DNA of 64,000 nt from Actinophytocola sp963840275. Its GTDB lineage: Bacteria; Actinomycetota; Actinomycetes; Mycobacteriales; Pseudonocardiaceae. The stretch spans positions 1,116,001 through 1,180,000 of the forward strand of contig CAWIYK010000007.1 in assembly GCA_963840275.1 (NCBI GenBank). The letters run 5' to 3'. The position numbers were made by a program, and so were the translations under genes. Of this stretch, positions 16,572 through 24,452 are shown piece after piece. The number at the start of each line of letters is the position of its first letter. Position 1 is the stretch's first letter. Below the pieces are notes generated by a model. It did no database searches. It saw only the letters and a list, made by a program, of their open reading frames with translations, and was not told the origin of the DNA.

Positions 16572-17429
16572 ATGGGACAGGTGGAGGACCAGATCACGCC
16601 CTTCCTGAAGGCACGCAGGGCCGCGCTCGCCCCGGCGGCGCTCGGTCTGCCGGACGGGGTGGCCCGGCGTCGGGTGCGCGGCCTGCGCCGTGAGGAGGTC
16701 GCCCAGCTCGCGGGCATCAGCGTGGACTACTACACGCGCATCGAGCAGGGCCGTGCGCCCGCGATCTCCGACGCGGTGCTCGACGCCATCGCCCGCGCCC
16801 TGCGGCTCACCCCGTCCGAGCACACCTACCTGCGCAACATCACCGCGCCGGGCCGCCGCGGCGGCGCCGGTGCCTGTGCGCGCGCCGACCGGCCGGTGGT
16901 CCGCCCGCAGATCCTGCAGCTGATGGAGGCGATGGGCGACACCGTGCCGGCCATGGTCTACGGGCCGGGCATGGACGTGCTCGCGTGGAACCGGCTCGCG
17001 AACCGCCTGACGTTCGACTTCGACGCGTTGCCGGAGAGCGAGCTGAACGCGGCCCGGCTGGTGTTCCTGCACCCGGAGGCGCGGGAGATGTACCCGGACT
17101 GGGAGCAGATCGCCGCCGAGCTGGTGTCCGCGCTGCGTGCCGAGGTCGGCCAGTTTCCCGACCAGGGCCGGCCGCACCAGGTGATGTGCGAGCTGCGGGA
17201 CGTGAGCGGGGAGTTCCGGCGGTTCTGGGACGCCCAGGACGTACTCGAACGCGGCCACGGCGTCAAACGGATAACGAACCGGGAGGTCGGCGAGCTGATG
17301 GTGACGTTCGAGGCGTTCTCCGTGCCGAACGCGCCGGACCAGCGGTTCTGTACGTACTCCGCACCGAAGGGTTCGGAGACCGAACACCGGCTGCGGCTGC
17401 TTGCGACCAGAATCACCGCCGCCGTCTGA
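16572..17429 (+). CDS. XRE-family regulator with MmyB-like ligand-binding domain
   Basis: 285 residues. Residues 1-85 form an N-terminal XRE helix-turn-helix (RGLRREEVAQLAGISVDYYTRIEQG). The rest is the MmyB-type PAS-like ligand-binding domain (VPAMVYGPGMDVLAWNRLA ... RLVFLHPEAREMYPDWE ... GVKRITNREVGELMVTFEAF). These regulators usually sit divergently from an oxidoreductase gene and respond to its substrate or to lipid-like ligands, which is exactly the arrangement with the aldo/keto reductase about 105 bases away. The MFS gene follows 38 bases after its stop. Confidence 0.93.
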   Translation: MGQVEDQITPFLKARRAALAPAALGLPDGVARRRVRGLRREEVAQLAGISVDYYTRIEQGRAPAISDAVLDAIARALRLTPSEHTYLRNITAPGRRGGAGACARADRPVVRPQILQLMEAMGDTVPAMVYGPGMDVLAWNRLANRLTFDFDALPESELNAARLVFLHPEAREMYPDWEQIAAELVSALRAEVGQFPDQGRPHQVMCELRDVSGEFRRFWDAQDVLERGHGVKRITNREVGELMVTFEAFSVPNAPDQRFCTYSAPKGSETEHRLRLLATRITAAV

Positions 17430-17467
17430 GTGGAACAAACCGCGGCCGTCGCAGGTTGTCGCCGACC

Positions 17468-18730
17468 ATGGAACAGGCCACTCTGCACAGTCCATCCACA
17501 GTGGACCGTTCGGAGCAGTTGGCAGAGTCGCCGACCGGAGCCGCCAGAGTACGGATCATCCTCGTCCTCGGCGCGCTCATCGCTCTCGGACCCCTCACGA
17601 TCGACATGTACCTCCCCGCACTGCCCGCGCTCGGCGCCGACCTCATGGCGTCGGAGTCGGCCGTGCAGCTCACGCTCACCGGCACGCTCGTCGGGCTCGG
17701 CCTCGGCCAGCTCGTGATCGGCCCGTTCTCCGACGCGGTGGGCCGGCGCACGCCGCTCATCGCCGGCACCGCCGTCCACGTCGTCGCCTCGGTGCTCTGC
17801 CTCGTCGCGCCGAACGTGGCGGTCCTCGGTCTGCTGCGCACGATCCAGGGCGTCGGCGCGGCCGCCGCGATGGTCGTCGCCATGGCCGTCGTCCGCGACC
17901 TGTTCACCGGGCGGGCCGCGGCGACCATGCTGTCCCGGCTGATGCTCGTCATGGGCGCGGCGCCGATCCTCGCGCCGTCCATCGGCGCGGCGATCCTGCT
18001 GACCGGGTCGTGGCGTGGCGTGTTCGCGGTGCTCGCCGTCCTCGGCGTGGCGCTGATGCTCGTCGCGATCTTCTTCCTCAAGGAGACGCTGCCGCCGTCC
18101 CGGCGGCGCACCGGCGCGCTCGGCCCGGTGCTGCGCACGTACCGCATGCTCGTCACCGACCGGCAGTTCGTGGTGTTGACGCTGGTCGCGGCGCTGGGCA
18201 TGTCCGCGCTGTTCTCCTACGTCTCCGGCTCGTCGTTCGTGCTGCAGGGCCAGTACGGGCTGAGCCAGCAGGAGTTCGGGCTGGTGTTCGCGATCGGCGC
18301 GGTCGCGCTGATCGGCGCGTCGCAGTTCAACGTCGTCCTGCTGAACCGGTGGACGGCCGAGCGGATCGTGTTCTACGCCCTCGCCGCCGCGCTGGCGTTC
18401 GGCACGGTGCTGGTCGTGCTCGTCGCGACCGGCGTCGGCGGCCTGCTCGGGTTCCTGGTGCCGCTGCTGTTCCTGCTCGGCACGGTGGGCTTCGTGCTGC
18501 CGAACGCCCCGGCGCTCGCGCTGTCCCGGCACGGCGAGGCGGCGGGCACGGCGGCCGCCCTGCTCGGCGCGACGCAGTTCGGGCTCGGCGCGCTCATCGC
18601 GCCGCTGGTCGGCATCCTCGGCAACGACGGCCCGGCCATGGCGCTCACGATGACCGGCGGCGTGCTGGTCGCGTGGCTGGCGCTGGGCGCGACGAGGTGG
18701 CACGGCCGCAGGACCCTCGCGGTCGCTTGA
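17468..18730 (+). CDS. Bcr/CflA-type MFS drug exporter
   Basis: 420 residues with 12 predicted membrane helices. The first loop motif DAVGRRTPLIAG and the first-helix text GPLTIDMYLPALPAL are diagnostic of the Bcr/CflA (bicyclomycin/chloramphenicol resistance) family of proton-coupled multidrug exporters. The start is the ATG at 17468; the longer open frame upstream overlaps the regulator gene and is not real. Close spacing to the MmyB-type regulator suggests co-transcription, so regulator, exporter and perhaps reductase may form one detoxification unit. Confidence 0.92.
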   Translation: MEQATLHSPSTVDRSEQLAESPTGAARVRIILVLGALIALGPLTIDMYLPALPALGADLMASESAVQLTLTGTLVGLGLGQLVIGPFSDAVGRRTPLIAGTAVHVVASVLCLVAPNVAVLGLLRTIQGVGAAAAMVVAMAVVRDLFTGRAAATMLSRLMLVMGAAPILAPSIGAAILLTGSWRGVFAVLAVLGVALMLVAIFFLKETLPPSRRRTGALGPVLRTYRMLVTDRQFVVLTLVAALGMSALFSYVSGSSFVLQGQYGLSQQEFGLVFAIGAVALIGASQFNVVLLNRWTAERIVFYALAAALAFGTVLVVLVATGVGGLLGFLVPLLFLLGTVGFVLPNAPALALSRHGEAAGTAAALLGATQFGLGALIAPLVGILGNDGPAMALTMTGGVLVAWLALGATRWHGRRTLAVA

Positions 18731-18744
18731 CATAGGCTCGGGGC

Positions 18745-19536
18745 ATGCCCGAGGGGGACACCGTCTTCGCCACGGCGCGTCGGCTCACCGAGGCGCTCGC
18801 CGGTGTCCCTCTCGTGCGCGGGGAGCTGCGGCACCCTCGACTGTCCACTGTGGACCTCGCGGGTCGGGAGCTGGTGGCGGCCCGTTCCGTCGGCAAGCAC
18901 CTGTTCCTGCGGTTCGACCGCGAGCTGAGCCTCCACTGCCACCTCGGCATGGACGGCTCCTGGAAGATCTACGACCAGTCCCGGCGTGCGCCCGTCAACC
19001 ACCGGACCCGCGCGCTGCTGGGCACCGCGGACAAGGTCGCGCTCGGCCAGAGCCTCCTCGAGATGGCGCTCGTGTCCACTTCGGACGAACAGCGGCTCGT
19101 CGACCACCTCGGCCCGGACCTGTTGTCCCCGCGGTGGTCCGACGAGCTCGCCGCCACCGCGGCCCACCGTCTCACCGTCGACCCCGCGCGGGAGCTGGGG
19201 CTCGCGCTGCTCGACCAGCGGGTCATGGCCGGCATCGGCAACGTGTACAAGGCCGAGCTGTGCTTCCTGCTCGGCGTCTCGCCGTGGGCACCGGTGTCGG
19301 CCGTGGACGCGGCCGAGACCGTGTCACTGGCGCGGAAACTGTTGCTGTCCAACGCGTTGCGCACGATCCGGAACACCACCGGCGACCCGCGGCGCGGTCG
19401 CGAGCTGTGGGTCTACGGCCGCAGGACGTGCCTGCGCTGCGGCACGCCCGTCGTCGTGACGCGGCAGGGCGCCGGTCTGCGCGAGCGGGTCGCCTATTAC
19501 TGCCCGCGCTGCCAGCCCGGGCCGGGACCGACCTAG
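18745..19536 (+). CDS. nei: Fpg/Nei-family DNA glycosylase (endonuclease VIII type)
   Basis: 263 residues. It begins MPEGDTV, with Pro-2 as the catalytic Schiff-base residue and Glu-3 as the proton donor. SVGKHLFLRF contains the beta-hairpin lysine, LLDQRVMAGIGNVYKAE is the helix-two-turn-helix, and RTCLRCGTP with YYCPRC forms a C4 zinc finger. MPEGDT rather than MPELPE places it with Nei, which excises oxidised pyrimidines and nicks the abasic site. Its stop overlaps the convergent DUF742 gene's stop by four bases. Confidence 0.93.
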   Translation: MPEGDTVFATARRLTEALAGVPLVRGELRHPRLSTVDLAGRELVAARSVGKHLFLRFDRELSLHCHLGMDGSWKIYDQSRRAPVNHRTRALLGTADKVALGQSLLEMALVSTSDEQRLVDHLGPDLLSPRWSDELAATAAHRLTVDPARELGLALLDQRVMAGIGNVYKAELCFLLGVSPWAPVSAVDAAETVSLARKLLLSNALRTIRNTTGDPRRGRELWVYGRRTCLRCGTPVVVTRQGAGLRERVAYYCPRCQPGPGPT

Positions 19537-20507
19537 GCCAGGTTGCGCAGCCCGGCGTACACGCGGTTTAGCAGGTCCATCGACGGACCCTGCTCGCCGG
19601 TGTGGGAGTTCTCGTGGACGAACAGCATCCCCAGGTCCACGACGTCGCCGATCAACACCCGCGCGGCCCCCAGTGGCAGGCCGAGCCGGGCGGCGACCTC
19701 CGCGGTCGACCGCGGCATCCGGCAGGCGACGCAGATGGCGCGCAGGTCGGCCCGCAGTGTGGCGACGTCGGCCTCCCGGCCCACCGGCGTGGACAGGAGC
19801 GTCTCCAGCTCCAGTCGGTGCGACTGCCGGGTGCGGCCGCCGGTGCGCGTGTACGGGCGGACGAGCTGACGCGGCTCGCTCGGCACGGGCGGCGGTGGGG
19901 GCGGTGGCGGCCAGGGACCTTCGTCGGCGAGCGGGCTGACGGGCTGCGCCGGCCATGAACCGGTGCGCTGTGTCGGCCATGCGCCCGTGTCGGCGGGCAG
20001 GCGCGGGCTGTCCTGTGGTGCCGGCCGCGATCCCGTGTCCGTCGGTGCGGCGCCGCGGGTGGCCGGCTGGGCGCTGTCCTCCGCGGGTGGCTTGACCGGA
20101 AGTGCCGGCCACGAGCTGCCGGCCGCCGGCGAGCCGGACCTGACCACCGGCCACGAGCCGCTGTCCGCCGGCGAGTCGTCGCGCGGCGGGGACGGCGGTC
20201 GGTTGTCGGGCGGCGGCACCGGGGTGCCGGTCAGCGGGTTGATCGGGAGCGCGGGCCAGGAACCGCTGTCCGCCGGCTGGTTGGACCTCGCGACCGGCCA
20301 CGGGTCGGAGTGCGCCGGTGCTGGTGGCGGGGCCAACGGCAGCAGTCGGCCGCGCGAATCCGTTGGCGGAGTACGGGGTGGGGGGAGCGCCGCTCTGGAG
20401 GGCTCCTCCTCCTGCTCCGTGCCTTCCACCGAGGCACGTGGACGGAAATCATGATCAGCCCACGATTGGTAATCGCCCCAGCCACCGTAGAACACCCTGC
20501 TCACCAC
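19533..20507 (-). CDS. Orphan DUF742 protein with long proline-rich, Trp-Pro repeat N-terminus
   Basis: 324 residues from GTG at 20507. The last 120 residues are a DUF742 domain (RPYTRTGGRTRQSHRLELETLL ... LGLPLGAARVLIGDVVDLGMLFVHEN), the winged-helix-like CvnC family that normally sits in conservons with a Roadblock protein and a small GTPase. Here it stands alone, and the first 200 residues are low-complexity with repeated SGSWP, SSWP and TGAWP units spaced 20-35 residues apart. Such tails usually bind partners. The exact start is uncertain; GTG at 20504 is equally possible. Confidence 0.75.
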   Translation of the reverse strand: MVSRVFYGGWGDYQSWADHDFRPRASVEGTEQEEEPSRAALPPPRTPPTDSRGRLLPLAPPPAPAHSDPWPVARSNQPADSGSWPALPINPLTGTPVPPPDNRPPSPPRDDSPADSGSWPVVRSGSPAAGSSWPALPVKPPAEDSAQPATRGAAPTDTGSRPAPQDSPRLPADTGAWPTQRTGSWPAQPVSPLADEGPWPPPPPPPPVPSEPRQLVRPYTRTGGRTRQSHRLELETLLSTPVGREADVATLRADLRAICVACRMPRSTAEVAARLGLPLGAARVLIGDVVDLGMLFVHENSHTGEQGPSMDLLNRVYAGLRNLA

Positions 20508-20614
20508 CTGAGGACGTCACAGGATGCGTCAGGCTACGTGGATTTCGCCTGTGTCAGCAAGGTTTCGTCAGGTGTGTGTCCGGCCGAACACTGAGCGTGG
20601 TCGCCACGAAACTG
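20508..20614. other. Non-coding interval upstream of the PTS operon
   Basis: No gene or repeat recognised between the divergent DUF742 and deoR-type starts apart from the promoter listed separately. Base composition is less GC-rich than the flanking genes, as expected for a promoter region. Confidence 0.5.
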
Positions 20615-20644
20615 TTGACTCAGCGTGGCAGGTCCAGGTAAACA
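20615..20644 (+). promoter_or_regulatory. Candidate sigma-A-type promoter of the PTS operon
   Basis: TTGACT at 20615-20620, an 18-base spacer and TAAACA at 20639-20644 resemble a housekeeping promoter about 35 bases upstream of the deoR-type start. Because the regulator is the first gene, autoregulation is likely. Confidence 0.5.
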
Positions 20645-20678
20645 AAGAGATACACAGATGAAATGGTGGTAAATCCAC

Positions 20679-21440
20679 ATGTACGCAGAAGAGCGGCAGC
20701 AGTACATCGTCGACCGGGCCCGGCGGGAGGGCCGCGTGGACGTCGCCGAGCTCGCGGTCGAGCTCGCGGTCACGGGCGAGACGATCCGCCGCGACCTGTC
20801 CGTACTCGAACGCCACGGGCTGCTGCGCCGCGTGCACGGCGGCGCGATTCCCGTTGAGCGACTTGGCTTCGAGCCCGCGCTCGCCACCCGCGACGCGGTG
20901 CTCGGCGCGGAGAAGGACCGGATCGCCAAGGCGGCACTCGCCGAGGTGCCCGAGGAGGGCTCGATCCTGCTCGACGCCGGCACGACGACCGCTCGCCTCG
21001 CCGAGATCCTGCCGGTGGACCGCCAGCTCACCGTGCTGACGAACGCCCTGCCGACCGCGCTGTCCCTTGCCGGCCGGTCGAACTTCAACGTCCTGTTCAT
21101 CGGTGGCCGGGTGCGGTCGCGGACGCTCGCGTGCGTGGACCCGTGGGCGCTCGACGCGCTCGCACAGTCCTATGTGGACGTCGCGTTCGTCGCGACCAAC
21201 GGGATGTCCGTGCAGCGCGGGCTGACCACCCCGGACCAGGCGGAGGCCGCCGTGAAGAAGGCGATGATCGCCGCGGCGCGGCGGACCGTGCTGCTCGCCG
21301 ACCACACCAAGCTCAGCTCGGACCACCTCGCACGGTTCGCCGAACTGGGCGACATCGACATGTTCATCACCGACTCCGGCCTCGACGAACGCACCGCCAC
21401 CGAGATCGAGTCACACGGGCCGAGAGTGGTGCGGGCATGA
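20679..21440 (+). CDS. DeoR-family regulator of the PTS operon
   Basis: 253 residues with the N-terminal DeoR helix-turn-helix (RRDLSVLERHGLLRRVHGGA) and the C-terminal sugar-phosphate sensor domain of the DeoR/isomerase fold (ILLDAGTTTARLAE, VATNGMSVQRGLTTPDQAEA, LLADHTKLS). Such repressors release DNA on binding a sugar phosphate; here the likely inducer is the product of the linked PTS or PfkB kinase. It is first in an eight-gene operon. Its last residues, RTATEIESHGPRVVRA, are echoed twice in the following 130 bases. Confidence 0.92.
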   Translation: MYAEERQQYIVDRARREGRVDVAELAVELAVTGETIRRDLSVLERHGLLRRVHGGAIPVERLGFEPALATRDAVLGAEKDRIAKAALAEVPEEGSILLDAGTTTARLAEILPVDRQLTVLTNALPTALSLAGRSNFNVLFIGGRVRSRTLACVDPWALDALAQSYVDVAFVATNGMSVQRGLTTPDQAEAAVKKAMIAAARRTVLLADHTKLSSDHLARFAELGDIDMFITDSGLDERTATEIESHGPRVVRA

Positions 21441-21575
21441 TCATCAACCGGTCTCGCGGCCTGGCCGAGCGGACCGCGACGGACGCTGTGTCGCACGGTC
21501 CCCGGGTGGTGCGCGCATGATCACCGCAGCCATGTTCATCGACCGGTCACACGGGCCGAGAGTGGTGCGGGCGTG
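21360..21575 (+). repeat. Threefold tandem duplication of the regulator/kinase gene junction
   Basis: Three units begin ATG[AT]TCATC and end GTGCG[GC]GC immediately before the next ATG or GTG: 21360-21436 (inside the regulator gene), 21437-21516, and a shortened third, 21532-21572. Units one and three share about 28 identical bases (tcacacgggccgagagtggt...). Unit two is diverged at the DNA level but still encodes GLAERTATD..SHGPRVVRA, mirroring GLDERTATE..SHGPRVVRA in the regulator. Conservation of protein text and of the ATGA junction suggests duplication of the coupling site. Confidence 0.8.
21437..21520 (+). CDS. Mini-ORF 1, duplicated tail of the DeoR regulator
   Basis: 27 codons starting at the ATG that overlaps the regulator's stop by four bases (ATGA) and ending in another ATGA. 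The peptide ends SHGPRVVRA, copying the regulator's C-terminus. It is probably translated by reinitiation. Whether the peptide has any function beyond passing ribosomes on is unknown. Confidence 0.4.
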   Translation: MIINRSRGLAERTATDAVSHGPRVVRA

Positions 21576-21576
21576 A
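21517..21576 (+). CDS. Mini-ORF 2, second duplicated tail
   Basis: 19 codons starting in the ATGA that ends mini-ORF 1 and finishing in the GTGA where the PfkB kinase starts. It again ends SHGPRVVRA. Together the two mini-ORFs give an unbroken chain of four-base overlaps from regulator to kinase. Confidence 0.4.
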   Translation: MITAAMFIDRSHGPRVVRA

Positions 21577-22538
21577 TCGTCACCCTCACGCTGAACCCCA
21601 GCCTGGACCGCACGATGGAGGTCCCGGAACTGGTTCGCGGCGCCATGGTGCGGGCCAGCGCGACCCGTCTCGACCCGGGCGGCAAAGGGGTGAACGTGGC
21701 GCGGGCGCTCGCCGCGCACAAGCTCCCGACGTGCGCGGTGGTGCCGCGCAACGGACCCGACGGCGCGCAGCTCACGACGTTGCTCGAGGAGGAGGGCATC
21801 GACGTCTGCGCGGTGCCGGTCACCGGACACACGCGGTCGAACGTCAGCCTGGTCGAGCCGGACGGCTCGGTCACGAAGATCAACGAGCCGGGGGGCGAGC
21901 TCGGCGCCGACGACCTGGAACGCATCGTCGCGGCCGTGCTGTCCACGGCCGTCGGCGCGGACTGGGTGGTGGCGAGCGGGAGCCTGCCGCCGGGGGTGCC
22001 CGACGACTTCTACGGCCGGCTCGGCCGGCGGCTGTCCGGGCTCGGGGTGCGGTTCGCGGTGGACACCTCCGGTCCGGCGCTCGCCGCCGCGCTGGGTTCG
22101 GGCCCCGCGCTGGTGAAGCCGAACCGGGAGGAGCTCGCCGAGTCGGTGGGGTTCCGGATCGACACGGTCGCCGACGCGGTGCGCGCCGCGACGGCGATGC
22201 GTGCCGAGGGAGCGCAGGCCGTGCTGGCCAGTCTCGGCGCCGACGGCGCCGTGCTGGTCACCGGGCAGGGGGTGCGTTACGGCGAGTCGCCGGTCGACCG
22301 CGGCCGCAGTGCGGTCGGGGCGGGCGACGCGATGCTCGCCGGGTATCTCGCCGGTGGGGTGGCCGGCGGGGATGCCCTCATCGAGGCGTTGTCGTGGGGT
22401 GCGGCGGCGGTCCGGTTCCCGGGCAGCCGCATGCCGGGACCCGACGACGTGGACCGCGCGTCCGTGCGCGTCCACACCTCGGTCGACCTCACGCGGGCCC
22501 TGCGCGGGCCACAGCACGGGATGGAGCAGATCCGATGA
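21573..22538 (+). CDS. fruK: PfkB-family sugar-phosphate kinase, 1-phosphofructokinase type
   Basis: 321 residues. LNPSLDRTMEV at the start, the DPGGKGVNVARAL substrate motif and the C-terminal anion hole SAVGAGDAMLAGYLAG are signatures of the 1-phosphofructokinase/tagatose-6-phosphate kinase branch. It would phosphorylate fructose-1-phosphate or a related ketose phosphate to the bisphosphate for glycolysis. It overlaps mini-ORF 2 (GTGA) and the EIICB gene (ATGA). The neighbouring permease looks mannitol-type, whose product would be a 6-phosphate, so the true substrate is open. Confidence 0.85.
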   Translation: MIVTLTLNPSLDRTMEVPELVRGAMVRASATRLDPGGKGVNVARALAAHKLPTCAVVPRNGPDGAQLTTLLEEEGIDVCAVPVTGHTRSNVSLVEPDGSVTKINEPGGELGADDLERIVAAVLSTAVGADWVVASGSLPPGVPDDFYGRLGRRLSGLGVRFAVDTSGPALAAALGSGPALVKPNREELAESVGFRIDTVADAVRAATAMRAEGAQAVLASLGADGAVLVTGQGVRYGESPVDRGRSAVGAGDAMLAGYLAGGVAGGDALIEALSWGAAAVRFPGSRMPGPDDVDRASVRVHTSVDLTRALRGPQHGMEQIR

Positions 22539-24007
22539 CGACAACGACGTCCGACCTGAAGCACCTGGAGGGCGACGGCTTCCGGGCCCGTGTCCAACGG
22601 CTTGGCGGAAACCTCGCCGGCATGATCATGCCCAACATCGGCGCGTTCATCGCGTGGGGCCTGATCACCGCACTGTTCATCCCCACCGGCTGGCTGCCGA
22701 ACGCCACGTTCAACGAGCTGGTCGGCCCGATGCTGCGGTTCCTGCTGCCGATCCTGATCGGCTACACCGGTGGCCGGATGGTGCACGGGCAGCGTGGTGC
22801 GGTGGTCGGCGCCATCGCCACCATGGGCGTGATCATGGGCGCGGAGAACCCGATGTTCCTCGGCGCCATGATCATGGGGCCGCTCGCCGCGCTGTTGCTG
22901 AAGTGGTTCGACCGCCTCATCGAGGGCAAGATCCGCGCCGGCTTCGAGATGCTGGTCAACAACTTCTCCGCCGGCATCCTCGGCGGCGGCATGGCCCTGC
23001 TCGGCATGGCCGGCATCGGGCCGGTGGTCAAGGCGCTCACCGACGCCGCCGGCAACGCCGTCGACTTCCTGGTGGACAACAGCCTCCTGCCGTTGGTGTC
23101 TGTCATCGTGGAACCGGCGAAGGCCCTGTTCCTCAACAACGCCATCAACCACGGCGTGTTCAGCCCGCTCGGCGCCGAGCAGGCGCAGGAGACCGGCCAG
23201 TCCATCCTGTTCATGATCGAGACCAACCCCGGCCCCGGCCTCGGCGTCCTGCTCGCGTTCTGGTTCTTCGGGCCGCGCCGGATGCGGCCGAGCGCGCCGG
23301 GCGCGATCATCATCCACTTCTTCGGCGGCATCCACGAGATCTACTTCCCGTACCTGCTGATGAAGCCGAAGCTGATCATCGCGGCGATCGCGGGCGGCAT
23401 GGCGGGCGTCGCCACCGCGATGATCACCAACTCCGGGCTGGTCGCACCACCCGCGCCGGGCAGCATCTTCGCCTACATGGCGGTCACGCCACGCGGTGGG
23501 CACGTGAGCGTCCTGCTGTCGATCGCCGTCGCCACGGCCGTCACGTTCATCGTCGCCGCCGCACTGCTGAAGTTCGGTCGCGGTGCCGACGCGGCGGACG
23601 CGGCCCCGGATCCCGCCACCCAGGAACCGTCGGCGGCCGCCGCCCCGGTCGCCGACGCCATACCGAGCACCACCAGCACTGGCACCGACACCCTGGCCCG
23701 GCCGGTCATCTCGGGCAGCGAGGTCAAGAGCATCGTCGTCGCGTGCGACGCCGGCATGGGGTCCAGCGTGATGCTCGCGTCCCAGTTGCGGACCCGGCTC
23801 AAGCCCTACGGCGTGACCGTGGAACACGTCGCGGTCAACGACATCCCGGCCGAGTCGCGGCTCGTGCTCACCCACACCGACCTCGCCGACCGGGCGCGGT
23901 CGACCGTGCCGCACGCCGTGGTGGTCGAGTTCCGGATGTTCCTCGGCGACCCCGCGTTCGACCGGCTCGAGAACGCGATCAAGGAAGGCAGCGAGATCCG
24001 TGGCTGA
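22535..24007 (+). CDS. mtlA: PTS mannitol-type transporter subunit EIICB
   Basis: 490 residues. Residues 25-355 form the membrane EIIC domain, with the mannitol-family text GGNLAGMIMPNIGAFIAWG, GGRMVHGQRGAVVGA, MLVNNFSAGILGGG, NNAINHGVFSPLG and FFGGIHEIYFPYLLMKP (the conserved GIHE loop). An Ala/Pro/Thr-rich linker (about 355-395) leads to an EIIB domain with phospho-acceptor Cys in IVVACDAGMGSS. It imports and phosphorylates a hexitol. The separate EIIA gene follows with an 8-base overlap. Confidence 0.93.
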   Translation: MTTTTSDLKHLEGDGFRARVQRLGGNLAGMIMPNIGAFIAWGLITALFIPTGWLPNATFNELVGPMLRFLLPILIGYTGGRMVHGQRGAVVGAIATMGVIMGAENPMFLGAMIMGPLAALLLKWFDRLIEGKIRAGFEMLVNNFSAGILGGGMALLGMAGIGPVVKALTDAAGNAVDFLVDNSLLPLVSVIVEPAKALFLNNAINHGVFSPLGAEQAQETGQSILFMIETNPGPGLGVLLAFWFFGPRRMRPSAPGAIIIHFFGGIHEIYFPYLLMKPKLIIAAIAGGMAGVATAMITNSGLVAPPAPGSIFAYMAVTPRGGHVSVLLSIAVATAVTFIVAAALLKFGRGADAADAAPDPATQEPSAAAAPVADAIPSTTSTGTDTLARPVISGSEVKSIVVACDAGMGSSVMLASQLRTRLKPYGVTVEHVAVNDIPAESRLVLTHTDLADRARSTVPHAVVVEFRMFLGDPAFDRLENAIKEGSEIRG

Positions 24008-24452
24008 CACAGACGTTCTCCCCAGGGACGGCATCCGACTCGGCCTGACCGCCGTCGACAAGTGGGACGCCGTGCGCCAGTCCGGCGCGCTGCTCAAGGA
24101 GCTCGGCGCGGTCGAGGACGGCTACCCGGACACCATGCTGGCACGCGAGAAGTCCGTGTCGACCTTCATCGGCGAGGGCGTCGCGATCCCGCACGGCACC
24201 GACGAGAGCCGCGCGCTCGTGCGCCGCACGACGCTCGGCGTGCTGCAGTTCCCCGACGGCGTGGACTGGGACGGCAACACGGTGCGGATCTGCGTCGCCA
24301 TCGCGGCGAAGGGCGACGAGCACGTCACCGTGCTCTCCGCGCTCGCGCAGATCCTGATGGACCCGGCACAGGCGGAGCGGCTGCGGACCTCGGCGAGCGT
24401 CGAGGCCGTGTACGAGCTCCTCGAATCGATCGGAAAGGGCCTCGAGACATGA
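24000..24452 (+). CDS. mtlF: PTS mannitol/fructose-type EIIA
   Basis: 150 residues from GTG at 24000. The active-site histidine (residue 65) lies in FIGEGVAIPHGTDES, the fructose/mannitol EIIA signature. It takes phosphate from HPr and passes it to EIIB of the upstream transporter. It overlaps the EIICB stop by 8 bases and the dehydrogenase start by ATGA. Confidence 0.93.
   Translation: MADTDVLPRDGIRLGLTAVDKWDAVRQSGALLKELGAVEDGYPDTMLAREKSVSTFIGEGVAIPHGTDESRALVRRTTLGVLQFPDGVDWDGNTVRICVAIAAKGDEHVTVLSALAQILMDPAQAERLRTSASVEAVYELLESIGKGLET

Noticed and set aside
16985..18730. Extended start of the MFS exporter inside the regulator gene
   Set aside because: The extra 160 residues are a shadow of the MmyB-type regulator; ATG at 17468 begins a normal exporter.
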